A DNA stretch of 64,000 bases from Dethiothermospora halolimnae (GCF_037577855.1 NZ_JBAKFX010000004.1:1-64000), one strand, 5' to 3'. Positions 52,143 through 61,624 are shown, counted from the stretch's first letter. Translations and numbers: made by a program. The notes: generated from the letters alone by a model not told the origin.

Positions 52143-54155
52143 TTGGAAAAAGAAAGAAAAAGGGATGTAAGATTTGGTATAAGGGCGAGGTTGATGACTA
52201 TGTTTGTAATACTAATAACGATACCATTGTTAGTATTGGGGATAAGTTCATACATAGCATCTGTAAATTTAACAGAAGGGGAAGTAGAAAATACCACAAC
52301 CCAGCTAGTAGCTCAAATAAACAGTAGTATTTTAAATTATTTAAATGGGATTGAAAATGGTGTTAAATTAATGGCCAGTAATAAAGATATAAAAGAGATA
52401 TATTCAAATCCAGATATAATAGATGAGATTCTAATGGATTTTAAAGAATATGAGGAAAGTTATGAAGGGATAAATAACATCTATATAGGAACCTATAGGG
52501 GAGATGTGATTTCTAATAAGTATTTAGATACTGAGCCGACTAATAGATCATGGTATAAAAAGGCAAGGGAAGAGAAGAAATTAATTTGGACACAACCATA
52601 TATAGATAGTGACACTAAAAAGCCTATAATTTCTTTGGCTCATCCCTTATATGATAGAAGCAATAAGTTCATTGGGGTATTGGTAGTAGATGTTGCCCTT
52701 GAAAAGTTGGCTAATGTTGTGAATAGTATAGAAGTAGGGGATAATGGTCATGCTTTTATAATTAACAGTGATGGTGAGATAGTAATATATAAAAATGAAG
52801 AGGTAGGAAAAAAGGTAGAGGTTAAAGAGATTGTAGATGCAGCAACAAAACAGAAAAGTGGACATGTTACCTATAGATGGAGAGAAAATAATAGGTTAAG
52901 AGAAAAAATGGCTGCATTTACAACTCTAGATAAATTGGGATGGAGAGTATTTGGTGCCATATATACTGATGAAATAAAGTTAAAGACAGGAATAATACTT
53001 AAAAGAATGTTGATATTTGGAATAACATCACTAATATTAGCATTAATAGGTTCATACATCTATTCTAAAGTTTTAATGAAAAAAATAAATAAAGTCAAGG
53101 ACATCACAGAAAAAGTGAAGGATAGGAATTTATCATTGAGAATAGAAACAAAATCAAAGGATGAAATAGGAGTTTTATCAAAATACTTTAACAGTATGTT
53201 GGATAATATAAGCAAACTAATTAAGGACATTCAGTCTATGGGCTCTGAAGTAACAGGTTCATCTAAACAATTGGCAAGTGTAACAGAAGAAACTAATATT
53301 TCCATTGAAGAAGTCACCAAGATAATGGAAGACTTGGCCACAGGTGCCAATGATCAAGTTAGTGATACAGAAAATGGAGTAAAAATAGTAAACTCATTAG
53401 ATAATAAAATCCAATCTTTGGTTAAAGATAGTAAGGAAATATCAGAGATTACAGAAGATATAAAAGTTAAAAACATAGATGGTTCTAAAAAGGTTGGTGA
53501 ACTAAGGGAAAAGACAGAATCAAATAATAGGGCAATAGGAGATATAGAAAGGGCAGTGACAAACCTTAGCATTAAAATAAATGATATAGGCGATATATTA
53601 GGTACAATATCATCAATATCTGAACAGACTAATTTGCTTGCATTAAATGCTTCTATAGAGGCTGCTAGAGCAGGGGAAGAAGGTCGGGGCTTTGAGGTAG
53701 TTGCAAATGAAATAAGAAAACTTGCTGAAGAGTCCAATGGAGCCACCGATGAGATAAGGAACATAATATCTAATGTAAAAGAAGAAAGTGGTAATACGGT
53801 AACAACAATGAACCAATTAAAGGAAAGTTCTAAAAGTCAATTTACCTCTGTTACAGATATGAGTAATTCCTTTAAAATGATATCAGATAGTATAAATAAG
53901 ATAGTTGAAAAAATAAATTCTATAAACCAAGCTGTATATAGTGTAAACAATGACACCGATTTAGTTATAAATACTATAGAAAATATATCATCGGTATGTC
54001 AACAGACGGCAGCATCAACAGAAGAAGTAAATGCATCAATGGAGGAACAGTCAGCATCAATGGAAGAAGTCAATAAGGCGGCAGAGAAATTAAGTGGATT
54101 AGCTGAAGAGTTAAATAGGGAAATAGGGAAATTTACATTAAATAATAAAGAATAG
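52143..54155 (+). CDS. methyl-accepting chemotaxis protein 3 (dCache)
   Basis: A 670-residue chemoreceptor. TM1 about 14-36; double-Cache sensor about 37-285 (RSWYKKAREEKKLIWTQPYI, KPIISLAHPLYDRSNKFIGV); TM2 about 288-308; HAMP; tip SEQTNLLALNASIEAARAG (about 490-508). Start is TTG 52143, five bases after GGAGGGA; a longer form from 52110 would put the binding site inside the gene. LNNKE* at the C-terminus is encoded by a repeat arm that continues downstream. Confidence 0.94.
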   Translation: MEKERKRDVRFGIRARLMTMFVILITIPLLVLGISSYIASVNLTEGEVENTTTQLVAQINSSILNYLNGIENGVKLMASNKDIKEIYSNPDIIDEILMDFKEYEESYEGINNIYIGTYRGDVISNKYLDTEPTNRSWYKKAREEKKLIWTQPYIDSDTKKPIISLAHPLYDRSNKFIGVLVVDVALEKLANVVNSIEVGDNGHAFIINSDGEIVIYKNEEVGKKVEVKEIVDAATKQKSGHVTYRWRENNRLREKMAAFTTLDKLGWRVFGAIYTDEIKLKTGIILKRMLIFGITSLILALIGSYIYSKVLMKKINKVKDITEKVKDRNLSLRIETKSKDEIGVLSKYFNSMLDNISKLIKDIQSMGSEVTGSSKQLASVTEETNISIEEVTKIMEDLATGANDQVSDTENGVKIVNSLDNKIQSLVKDSKEISEITEDIKVKNIDGSKKVGELREKTESNNRAIGDIERAVTNLSIKINDIGDILGTISSISEQTNLLALNASIEAARAGEEGRGFEVVANEIRKLAEESNGATDEIRNIISNVKEESGNTVTTMNQLKESSKSQFTSVTDMSNSFKMISDSINKIVEKINSINQAVYSVNNDTDLVINTIENISSVCQQTAASTEEVNASMEEQSASMEEVNKAAEKLSGLAEELNREIGKFTLNNKE

Positions 54156-54193
54156 AGAATAAAGAATAGAGAATTTAGAAACTGAATAATATG

Positions 54194-54231
54194 TAAAAAA
54201 GGATTAGCGCTTTACTTGCTAGTCCTTTTTT
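54194..54231 (+). terminator. terminator of chemoreceptor 3
   Basis: AAAAAAGGATTAGC and GCTAGTCCTTTTTT form a stem with one mismatch and end in a T run. Bases 54232-54370 are AT-rich, nothing seen. Confidence 0.85.
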
Positions 54232-54370
54232 ACTTTCTTTCTGAAATATGAACCCTCTGGACTTTAGTACTGAATAAAGAAGTGCCAAAGGTGTCTGTAT
54301 TCTATTTGCATATTTGAAATCATTGTAAAAAAATATAGTTATTAAAACATATTTTGGGTATAAAAATAAA

Positions 54371-54398
54371 AAAGGATTTCACGATATTATGTCGAAAT
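54371..54398 (+). promoter_or_regulatory. sigma-H-type promoter of chemoreceptor 4
   Basis: AAAGGATTTC and GTCGAAAT, GG-to-GAA distance 20, 52 bases before the start. TGTCGAA is also a Spo0A-box match. Confidence 0.62.
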
Positions 54399-54449
54399 TA
54401 GTAGTAATAGAGAAAAGGGACAATTTTCTTATCAAAGGAGTGATATACG

Positions 54450-56450
54450 ATGAAAAAGAAGCTCAAGATGGGATTATCCCATAAATTAATAGCTATATTT
54501 ACGGTTATAGTTTTCATTATAATATCAGTTATGGGGGTAAGTTCATATTTTAAGTCCACTAGTATTTTAGAAAATGAATTATCCGATTATTCGGCTGAGA
54601 CTATTGGACAAACTAAGGAATCCATTAAGGCTTATTTCCATGGGTTAGAAAGAAGTATAAAGATGATTTCCAAAGATCCAAATGCCAAAGTTATAATAGA
54701 TAATCCAGATTATGCAGTTTGGCTTGAGGGCGCATTAGAATCCTATATGGAAGCAAATGAAGATGTTAATGCTGTTTATTTAGGTACGAAAACTGGGGAA
54801 TTTTACCTTGAGCCTAATCCCACTGAATTAGATCCCACAACAAGGCCATGGTATATAAAGGCTAAAGAAGAGGATAGGCTTATTTGGACTGATCCATATG
54901 AAGATGAAAATGAAGCAAATAAAGGTAATATGGTTATAACGGTTGCAGCTCCAGTATATAATGAAGATGAGTTTATAGGAGTAATGGGGGCGGACATATC
55001 CCTAGAGCAATTATCGAAAAAAATAAATGAAATAAAAATAGGTAAAAAGGGTTATGTATATTTATTAGATGGGAATAATAAAGTGATTGCCCATAGGGAT
55101 AAAAGTAAGTTGAATGAACTACTTCCAATAGAAAACTTAAGGGAAGCTATTAATAACAAAGATAAAGGGGTAGTACCATATAGTGTTAAAGAAAATGGTG
55201 ACAACGTAGAGAAGTTTGGAGTATTTAACAGAATAGATGGAGTTGATTGGACTATTGTGGGAAATATTTATAAGGATGAGATATCCGATGATACAAGCTC
55301 TATATTGACGACTAATTTGGCTATTGCTATTATTTCTATTATAATGTCAATAATTGTTATTTATATAGTATCAAAAAGGATTACTAAGCCAATAGAGAAA
55401 TTAAGGGATAGTATGGAGATAATTAAATCTGGGGATTTCACTAAAAAAGTCAATATTAAATCTAAAGATGAAATAGGAGATTTAGCTGATGGATTTAACA
55501 TTATGGTAGATAATCTGTCTAATTTAGTTAGAAGAATAAAGAAGGTTTCAAATAATGTAAGTTCGTCATCAGAAAGTCTTGCATCAACTTCAGAAGAAAC
55601 CAGTGCTTCTGCAGATGAGGTATCAAGAACAGTTGAGGAGATAGCCCATGGAGCCAGTGAACAGGCGGCGGATGCAGAAAATACTGCAAAAACAACTTAT
55701 AGTCTTGATGGAAAAATAAAGAGATTAGTGGATAATAGTGATGAAATGTTTGAGTTTGCTAAAACCGTTATGAAGGAAAATAGTGATGGAACTAAAGCCA
55801 TAAAGGAATTGGAAGAAAAAACTAAGCTAAATAATGATGCAACTAATAAAATAGAAGAGGCTATATTAGGATTAGACGATAAATCTAAAAACATCAATAA
55901 TATAGTTGAAACTATATCATCAATAGCAGAGCAAACCAGTCTTTTATCATTAAATGCATCGATAGAGGCGGCTAGGGCTGGGGAGGCAGGTAAAGGATTT
56001 GCCGTAGTTGCAGATGAAATAAGAAAGCTTGCCGATAGTTCAAATGAAGCTACTGAAGAGATAAAAAATATTATTTTAAGTATTCAAAATGATAGTAATA
56101 ACACGGTGAACATAATGGGAGAAGTAAAACAAAGGTCCGGTGAACAAAGTAAGTCAGTTGCAGATATGACTGAAACATTTACATCAATATCCGGCTCAAT
56201 AGAGAAAATAACAGAAAAGATTGAGTATATAACTAAATTTGTAAATGATGTAAATAAGGATAAGGATAGTATAGTAGAATCTATAGAAAACATTTCGTCT
56301 GTATCAGAAGAAACAGCAGCAGCTTCACAAGAAGTAAGTGCATCAATGGAAGAACAATCATCGGCTGTTGAACAGGTGGCAAGTGCTGCCGAGGATTTAA
56401 GAAATCTAGCTAAGGAACTTGATGAGGAGATAAATAGATTTAAAGTGTAA
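54450..56450 (+). CDS. methyl-accepting chemotaxis protein 4 (dCache)
   Basis: A 666-residue chemoreceptor. TM1 about 12-31; double-Cache sensor about 35-285 with TTRPWYIKAKEEDRLIWTDP and FIGVMGADISLEQL, which includes an R..WY..D pattern resembling the amino-acid-binding dCache motif (tentative); TM2 about 290-310; HAMP; tip AEQTSLLSLNASIEAARAG (about 489-508), where the usual TNLLALN is TSLLSLN. ATG follows AAAGGAGTGAT. A terminator follows. Confidence 0.95.
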   Translation: MKKKLKMGLSHKLIAIFTVIVFIIISVMGVSSYFKSTSILENELSDYSAETIGQTKESIKAYFHGLERSIKMISKDPNAKVIIDNPDYAVWLEGALESYMEANEDVNAVYLGTKTGEFYLEPNPTELDPTTRPWYIKAKEEDRLIWTDPYEDENEANKGNMVITVAAPVYNEDEFIGVMGADISLEQLSKKINEIKIGKKGYVYLLDGNNKVIAHRDKSKLNELLPIENLREAINNKDKGVVPYSVKENGDNVEKFGVFNRIDGVDWTIVGNIYKDEISDDTSSILTTNLAIAIISIIMSIIVIYIVSKRITKPIEKLRDSMEIIKSGDFTKKVNIKSKDEIGDLADGFNIMVDNLSNLVRRIKKVSNNVSSSSESLASTSEETSASADEVSRTVEEIAHGASEQAADAENTAKTTYSLDGKIKRLVDNSDEMFEFAKTVMKENSDGTKAIKELEEKTKLNNDATNKIEEAILGLDDKSKNINNIVETISSIAEQTSLLSLNASIEAARAGEAGKGFAVVADEIRKLADSSNEATEEIKNIILSIQNDSNNTVNIMGEVKQRSGEQSKSVADMTETFTSISGSIEKITEKIEYITKFVNDVNKDKDSIVESIENISSVSEETAAASQEVSASMEEQSSAVEQVASAAEDLRNLAKELDEEINRFKV

Positions 56451-56470
56451 GTTTAAGTCTCAGTTTTATT

Positions 56471-56510
56471 AAAAGAATTTTGCCTTTGGCAAAATTCTTT
56501 TCTTTTTTTT
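56471..56510 (+). terminator. terminator of chemoreceptor 4
   Basis: AAAAGAATTTTGCC pairs with GGCAAAATTCTTTT across TTT, then a T run. Confidence 0.93.
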
Positions 56511-56619
56511 ACTTAAACTTAAACTTAGACTAAAACTTAACCTCAATATATTTTTATAGAAAAATAGATATAATATGATACAATTGATGATATAATTAAG
56601 AACTCTGGAGGTTTTCTAT

Positions 56620-57459
56620 ATGAAGGTAGTAGCCCTTGTGGGGGAAAGTGGAAGTGGAAAAAGTTACAAGGCAATATCGGTAGCAAAGGATTTAGGTATA
56701 GAATATATAATAGATGATGGATTACTTATAAAGGGGACTAAGATAATAGGTGGAAAATCTGCCAAAAGGGAAAGGTCCACAGTTTCAGCAGTTAAGAGAG
56801 CCATATTTATGGATGACAAACATAAAAAACAAGTAAGGGATGCAATAGATGTCATAAGACCTAAAGGAATACTTATCTTAGGGACGTCAGATAAGATGGT
56901 GAAAAAGATAGCATTAAATTTAGGATTGCCTGAAATATCTAAAACAATATATATAAGGGACATATCTACAGAAGATGAAATTAATATAGCCAAGGGTCAG
57001 AGGACCAAAGAAGGTAAACACGTAATTCCAGTACCTACATTTGAAATAAAAAAGGATTTTTCAGGGTATTTTATGGACACTTTAAAAATTTTTACTAAAA
57101 GAGGTAATGGAATAAGGGAAAGAATTTATGAAAAGAGTGTGGTACGCCCTACATTTAGTTACCTAGGTAACTATACAATCTCAAGGAAAGTAATAATTGA
57201 TTTGGTGAAATACGGAGCTAAAAAAACTTCAGATATATCCAAAGTATATAATATATATGTGGATAACTTAGAAAATGGGGTGTTGATAACAGCAGATACT
57301 GAAATAATATATGAAAAACCTATAAGAGAAGTAATAAAAAAGCTTCAAGAAAATATAATTAGAGAAGTAGAAATGATGACATCCCTTAATATATTGGCTG
57401 TTAATATAAAGGTCATGAAGTTAAAGAAGAAAGAACTTAAAGAAAAGAATAAAGAATAG
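56620..57459 (+). CDS. P-loop ATPase with C-terminal Asp23/Gls24-like domain
   Basis: 279 residues. The N-terminal half has a Walker A motif (GESGSGKSYKAISVAKDLG, about 7-25) and a Rossmann-like core (ILILGTSDKMVKKIALNLGL). The C-terminal 110 residues (from about 170: YTISRKVIIDLVKYGAKKTS, YEKPIREVIKKLQENIIREV, MTSLNILAVNIKVMKL) resemble an Asp23/Gls24 alkaline-shock domain. The pairing suggests an ATP-dependent regulator at the membrane or envelope (inference). ATG follows CTGGAGG. The last codons (AAG AAT AAA GAA TAG) are repeat arm sequence. Confidence 0.78.
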   Translation: MKVVALVGESGSGKSYKAISVAKDLGIEYIIDDGLLIKGTKIIGGKSAKRERSTVSAVKRAIFMDDKHKKQVRDAIDVIRPKGILILGTSDKMVKKIALNLGLPEISKTIYIRDISTEDEINIAKGQRTKEGKHVIPVPTFEIKKDFSGYFMDTLKIFTKRGNGIRERIYEKSVVRPTFSYLGNYTISRKVIIDLVKYGAKKTSDISKVYNIYVDNLENGVLITADTEIIYEKPIREVIKKLQENIIREVEMMTSLNILAVNIKVMKLKKKELKEKNKE

Positions 57460-57670
57460 AGAATAAAGAATAGATATGGTTATTTTACTCACTTTGTTCG
57501 TAAAATTAAATTATAATAAAAACATATGGAAACTGCGTTTCCATTGTAGGGGCCAGGCATGCCTAGACCCTACGTTTATTTTGTTGTTGGGGGATTCGTA
57601 ATCCCCCAACCTATATAATGAAATTTTATGACCGTAGGGAGTAAAATAACCATAATCTATTCTCTATTCT
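57447..57670 (+). repeat. repeat island with chimeric core before gdh
   Basis: Arm AGAATAAAGAATAGAGAATA, module B (ATTTTACTCACTTTGTTCGT..), GGAAACTGCGTTTCC hairpin, 57546-57573 GTAGGGGCCAGGCATGC joined to GCATGCCTAGACCCTAC (mismatched halves), TTGGGGGATTCGTAATCCCC, inverted module B and inverted CTATTCTCTATTCTTTA. Confidence 0.86.
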
Positions 57671-57694
57671 TTAATTAAAAAAGTGTAATATTTA

Positions 57695-57724
57695 TTTACA
57701 AATTATAACCTCCTATGTTATAAT
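57695..57724 (+). promoter_or_regulatory. sigma-A-type promoter of gdh
   Basis: TTTACA, 18 bases, TATAAT. It gives a leader of about 170 bases in which I see no recognised riboswitch or clear terminator. Confidence 0.6.
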
Positions 57725-57899
57725 GCCAATGTAATATAAATTAGAAAATAAAAGTGTTTATAGGTTTCCAACTCCAAACATAGTGTTTTTTTATGAATTA
57801 AGGAAAACCTTTTCTTTAGATTCGTAAAGTTAATTATTTAACAATCAAGCATTATGTTGGATAAAATATAAAACCTACTATTAGAAGGGGGACTTAAAG

Positions 57900-59240
57900 A
57901 TGTCTTATGTTCAAGATGTACTAAAGAAATTAAAGGAAAGAAATGCCCACGAACCAGAATTTTTACAGGCAGCGGAGGAAGTACTTAAGTCTTTAGAGCC
58001 AGTTATTGAAAAACACCCAGAATACGTTAAAGCAAATCTTTTGGAGAGAATGACTGAGCCAGAAAGAGTTATAATGTTTAAAGTACCATGGACTGACGAC
58101 GAAGGTAATGTTCAGGTAAATAGAGGTATGAGAGTTCAATTTAATGGATCTATTGGACCATATAAAGGTGGACTTAGATTCCATCCATCAGTTTATCTTG
58201 GAATTATTAAGTTCTTAGGATTTGAGCAAATATTTAAGAACTCACTAACAGGACTTCCAATAGGTGGAGGTAAAGGTGGTTCTGACTTTGATCCAAGGGG
58301 TAAATCAGACGGAGAGGTAATGAGATTTTGCCAAAGTTTCATGACAGAATTATTTAGACATATTGGACCAGACGTTGACGTTCCAGCAGGAGATATAGGA
58401 GTTGGAGCAAGGGAAATCGGATACTTATACGGTCACTATAGAAGACTTAGGGGAGCATTTGAAAATGGAGTGCTTACTGGTAAAGGATTAGCTTATGGTG
58501 GTAGTTTAATTAGACCAGAAGCTACAGGTTTTGGGGCAACTTATTTCTGTGAAGAAATATTAAAGCATGAAGGAGAAACTTTCAAAGGAAAAACAGTTGC
58601 ACTATCAGGATTTGGTAATGTTGCTTGGGGTGCTGCTCAAAAGATAACTGAATTAGGTGGTAAAGTAGTTACTCTTTCAGGTCCAGACGGATATATATAT
58701 GATCCAGATGGTGTTAAGGGTGAAAAAATAGATTATATGTTAGAAATGCGTGCTTCTGGTAGAGATAAAGTACAAGACTATGCTGATAAGTTTGGTGTAG
58801 AGTTCTTCCCAGGAGAAAAGCCATGGGGTGTAAAGGTTGATATAGTAATGCCATGTGCTACTCAAAATGAGATCTTAATGGAAGATGCTAAGAAGATAGT
58901 TGAAAATGGTGTTAAGATTATAACAGAGGCTTCTAACATGCCAACAACTAACGACGCATTAGACTATGTAATGGATAATGGAATAATAGTAGGCCCTGGT
59001 AAAGCTGCTAATGCAGGTGGGGTTGCAACTTCGGCTCTTGAAATGTCTCAAAATAGTATGAGAATAGCATGGACAGAAGAAGAAGTTGATGCTAAACTTC
59101 ATCAAATCATGATAAATATCCATAAAAATGCTATGGAAGCTGCAGAAGAGTATGGTTTCGGTTATAACTTAGTTGCAGGTGCCAATGTAGCAGGATTTAA
59201 AAAAGTTGCAGAGGCAATGTTAGCTCAAGGAGAATACTAG
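57900..59240 (+). CDS. gdhA: NADP-type glutamate dehydrogenase
   Basis: The 446-residue hexameric enzyme interconverting glutamate and 2-oxoglutarate plus ammonia. The substrate-binding region (MRVQFNGSIGPYKGGLRFHP), catalytic lysine region (LPIGGGKGGSDFDPRGKSDG, DVDVPAGDIGVGAREIGYLY) and nucleotide-binding fold (VALSGFGNVAWGAAQKITEL) are all intact. Length and motifs fit the bacterial 50-kDa family, usually NADP-dependent, though clostridial members can use NAD. It is regarded as a key enzyme for amino-acid-fermenting clostridia. ATG follows AAGGGGG. Codon use looks biased to preferred codons, suggesting high expression. A repeat arm begins two bases after the stop. Confidence 0.97.
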   Translation: MSYVQDVLKKLKERNAHEPEFLQAAEEVLKSLEPVIEKHPEYVKANLLERMTEPERVIMFKVPWTDDEGNVQVNRGMRVQFNGSIGPYKGGLRFHPSVYLGIIKFLGFEQIFKNSLTGLPIGGGKGGSDFDPRGKSDGEVMRFCQSFMTELFRHIGPDVDVPAGDIGVGAREIGYLYGHYRRLRGAFENGVLTGKGLAYGGSLIRPEATGFGATYFCEEILKHEGETFKGKTVALSGFGNVAWGAAQKITELGGKVVTLSGPDGYIYDPDGVKGEKIDYMLEMRASGRDKVQDYADKFGVEFFPGEKPWGVKVDIVMPCATQNEILMEDAKKIVENGVKIITEASNMPTTNDALDYVMDNGIIVGPGKAANAGGVATSALEMSQNSMRIAWTEEEVDAKLHQIMINIHKNAMEAAEEYGFGYNLVAGANVAGFKKVAEAMLAQGEY

Positions 59241-59242
59241 AA

Positions 59243-59428
59243 TTAAAGAATAAATAATAGAGAATAAAGAATAGATTAGGAAATCTTCGAAATAATTCGA
59301 AGCTACCATTTTAAATTTAAAAAACAAAGTGGCAAAGTCCACTTTGTTTTTGTTGTGTTTTTGTTGTTTTTGTTGTTTTTGTTGTTTGTGGTGTTTTTGT
59401 GTTGTTGGGGGATTCCCAATCCCCCAAC
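59243..59428 (+). repeat. repeat island, CAAAGTGGC terminator and GTTTTT microsatellite
   Basis: AATAAATAATAGAGAATAAA arm, ATCTTCGAAATAATTCGAAG, CAAAGTGGC..CCACTTTG (59325-59346, terminator for gdh), then GTTTTTGTT-type units (59342-59400), then GTTGGGGG..CCCCCAAC (59402-59428). Confidence 0.86.
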
Positions 59429-59434
59429 TTTTTC

Positions 59435-61477
59435 TTACATTTTAAACTTTTTAATTTCTTTATTTAATTCCTTTGCAAGTTCATTTAATTCTTTAGCAGA
59501 GTGGGCAACTTTATCGATTGTTGTTGTTTGTTGCTCTATAGATGCGCTAACTTCTTCTGCTGAAGCTGCCGTTTCTTCTGATACAGCTGAGACATTTTGT
59601 ATGGCAAAGACTATATTGTCCTTATCTTTACTTAAATCATCAATAAATGAACCTATATTATTCATTTTATTAGTTATATCCTCTATTGTACCGTATATAT
59701 TATTGAAGGATTCGTTAGCTTCCCAAACTGCTTTATCCTGTTCTTCAGACATATTTTTAACTTCTTTAACAGTTTCCACACTATCTATAGCTTTAGATTG
59801 TATATCTACTACTATTTTCTTTATTTCATCAGATGCATCACTGGAACCTTCAGCTAATTTTCTGATTTCATCCGCTACCACAGCAAAGCCCTTCCCGGCT
59901 TCCCCAGCTCTAGCTGCTTCTATTGATGCATTTAATGATAAAAGGCTTGTCTGTTCTGCTAATGAATTAATAGTTTCTAATATATTTCCTATATTTTTAG
60001 TCTTTTCATTTAATTCATTAATAACCTGTTCAATTTTTTCTGTTGACATATTACTTAATTCAGATTTTTCTTTAAGACTATCTATAACTGTTATACCATT
60101 TTTACTAATGTCTACAACTTCAGTTGCAGATTTTGCCATATCATTATTTATGTTAAGGAGTTCGTTAAACTTAGTATCTAACTCTGCTGCAAGTTTAGCT
60201 CCTTGTTCCATTTCTATGGCCTGTTCATTAACACCTTTAGCTATTTCATCTACAGCAGTAGAGGCTTCATCTATAACTACAGAGGCATTATCCGATGAAT
60301 TGGCAAGATTATCTGCAGAGTCTAAAAGAGTTTCACTAATATTATTACTTGTAGTAATTAAATCCTTTATATTAGTAACCATTATATTAAACTTAGAAGC
60401 GATCTCTCCAACTTCATCATTTGTTTTTATATTTAGTTTAGCTGATAGGTTTCCATTTGCAACTGAGCTTAGGCCATTTAATATTAGAGGAACTTTTCTT
60501 AACATAAACTTTGTTAATAACAATATTAATGCACTTAGTAATATACAACCTATGATATAAGTAGCTATAACAGTTTTTCTCACATTATTTACATAACTAT
60601 CTATATATTCAGAAGGGATAATCATACCAACGGACCAACCATTTTCTTCAACAGGAACATAGGCTATGTATTTATCAGTTCCATCTAGATTGTAGGCTTC
60701 AACACCTTTCTCTCCTTTTAGCATTTTTTCCCCAAGGAGACTAAAATCTTCAGATATATCTGTAACTTTTTTCTCTAATATCCAATCCTTATTAGGGTGA
60801 TATACTACTGTCCCTTTGTTATCTATTAGCATAGAGTAACTATTTTTCCCTATTTTATATTTGGACATTATTTCAGATAATCTAGTTATATATACATCAA
60901 GGGCTGACGCACCTATAGCCTTTGAACCATTAAATATTGGAGTCACAACGCTTATAACGGTTTTTCCTGTAACACCATCTATATATGGTGCAGTAAAGTG
61001 AGTTTCTCCCTTACTTATTGCCCTTGTATACCAGGGCTTCTTCGATAAATCAAATTCATTAGGTACAGTATATGACCTATCATTACTTATAAAACTATTA
61101 TTATAATCTAATGCTAAATATGCAAGACCTAAATCTTTATCGGAATTTTTGATATTTTCCAATGTTGTAGCTACAGAGTCATAGCTAGGAAGAGTTTTTA
61201 CTTCTTCTCTATCTATTATTCCTATTGTATCGTTAATATAATTTGTAAAGCTAGCAGTATTTGACATAGTCTTTGTAATGTTTCTCTTATCGGAAAAGAA
61301 ATTATTTACCCTTGATGTAATTTCCTCGGATTTATTTATTACTTCCCCTAAAGCTATTTCTTTAATATTATTACTAACCCTCTTATCTATAATAAGACCC
61401 GAAACTAGAAAGATCAATATTACCAGAGGTAATATTATTAATAATAATTTGTTAGATATACTTGATTTTAATTTCAA
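59435..61477 (-). CDS. methyl-accepting chemotaxis protein 5 (dCache)
   Basis: 680 residues. TM1 about 8-30; double-Cache sensor about 32-275 (KKPWYTRAISKGETHFTAPY, GKTVISVVTPIFNGSKAIGA, YSMLIDNKGTVVYHPNKDWI); TM2 about 278-302; HAMP; tip AEQTSLLSLNASIEAARAG, the same variant as chemoreceptor 4. The start is TTG 61477, seven bases after AAGGAGGA; longer in-frame extension to 61543 would run through the promoter. The amino-acid dCache motif may be present (W-Y..D), tentatively. Confidence 0.94.
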   Translation of the reverse strand: MKLKSSISNKLLLIILPLVILIFLVSGLIIDKRVSNNIKEIALGEVINKSEEITSRVNNFFSDKRNITKTMSNTASFTNYINDTIGIIDREEVKTLPSYDSVATTLENIKNSDKDLGLAYLALDYNNSFISNDRSYTVPNEFDLSKKPWYTRAISKGETHFTAPYIDGVTGKTVISVVTPIFNGSKAIGASALDVYITRLSEIMSKYKIGKNSYSMLIDNKGTVVYHPNKDWILEKKVTDISEDFSLLGEKMLKGEKGVEAYNLDGTDKYIAYVPVEENGWSVGMIIPSEYIDSYVNNVRKTVIATYIIGCILLSALILLLTKFMLRKVPLILNGLSSVANGNLSAKLNIKTNDEVGEIASKFNIMVTNIKDLITTSNNISETLLDSADNLANSSDNASVVIDEASTAVDEIAKGVNEQAIEMEQGAKLAAELDTKFNELLNINNDMAKSATEVVDISKNGITVIDSLKEKSELSNMSTEKIEQVINELNEKTKNIGNILETINSLAEQTSLLSLNASIEAARAGEAGKGFAVVADEIRKLAEGSSDASDEIKKIVVDIQSKAIDSVETVKEVKNMSEEQDKAVWEANESFNNIYGTIEDITNKMNNIGSFIDDLSKDKDNIVFAIQNVSAVSEETAASAEEVSASIEQQTTTIDKVAHSAKELNELAKELNKEIKKFKM

Positions 61478-61523
61478 ATTTAATTCCTCCTTCTTTTTAT
61501 ATTTCAAAATGTCATTATTACAA

Positions 61524-61551
61524 TATTCGACATAAAAACACAAAATCCTTT
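61524..61551 (-). promoter_or_regulatory. sigma-H-type promoter of chemoreceptor 5
   Basis: Read on the minus strand: AAAGGATTTT and GTCGAATA, GG-to-GAA distance 20, 47 bases before the start codon. Confidence 0.68.
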
Positions 61552-61573
61552 AATAAAATTGAAATTTTTTCAA

Positions 61574-61607
61574 AATATAGATGATAAAAGCTTTTATCAT
61601 CTATATT
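61574..61607. repeat. 34-bp perfect palindrome
   Basis: AATATAGATGATAAAAG followed by its exact reverse complement, with no spacer. Confidence 0.95.
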
Positions 61608-61624
61608 AGTTAGGAGTAACGAAT

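Noticed and set aside
57725..57890. Riboswitch or attenuator in the gdh leader
   Set aside because: No conserved riboswitch motif and no convincing stem before the T run at about 57786.
59355..60560. 401-codon plus-strand open frame opposite chemoreceptor 5
   Set aside because: It is the antisense shadow of a clear chemoreceptor coding region, with no ribosome binding site and low-complexity serine/leucine content.
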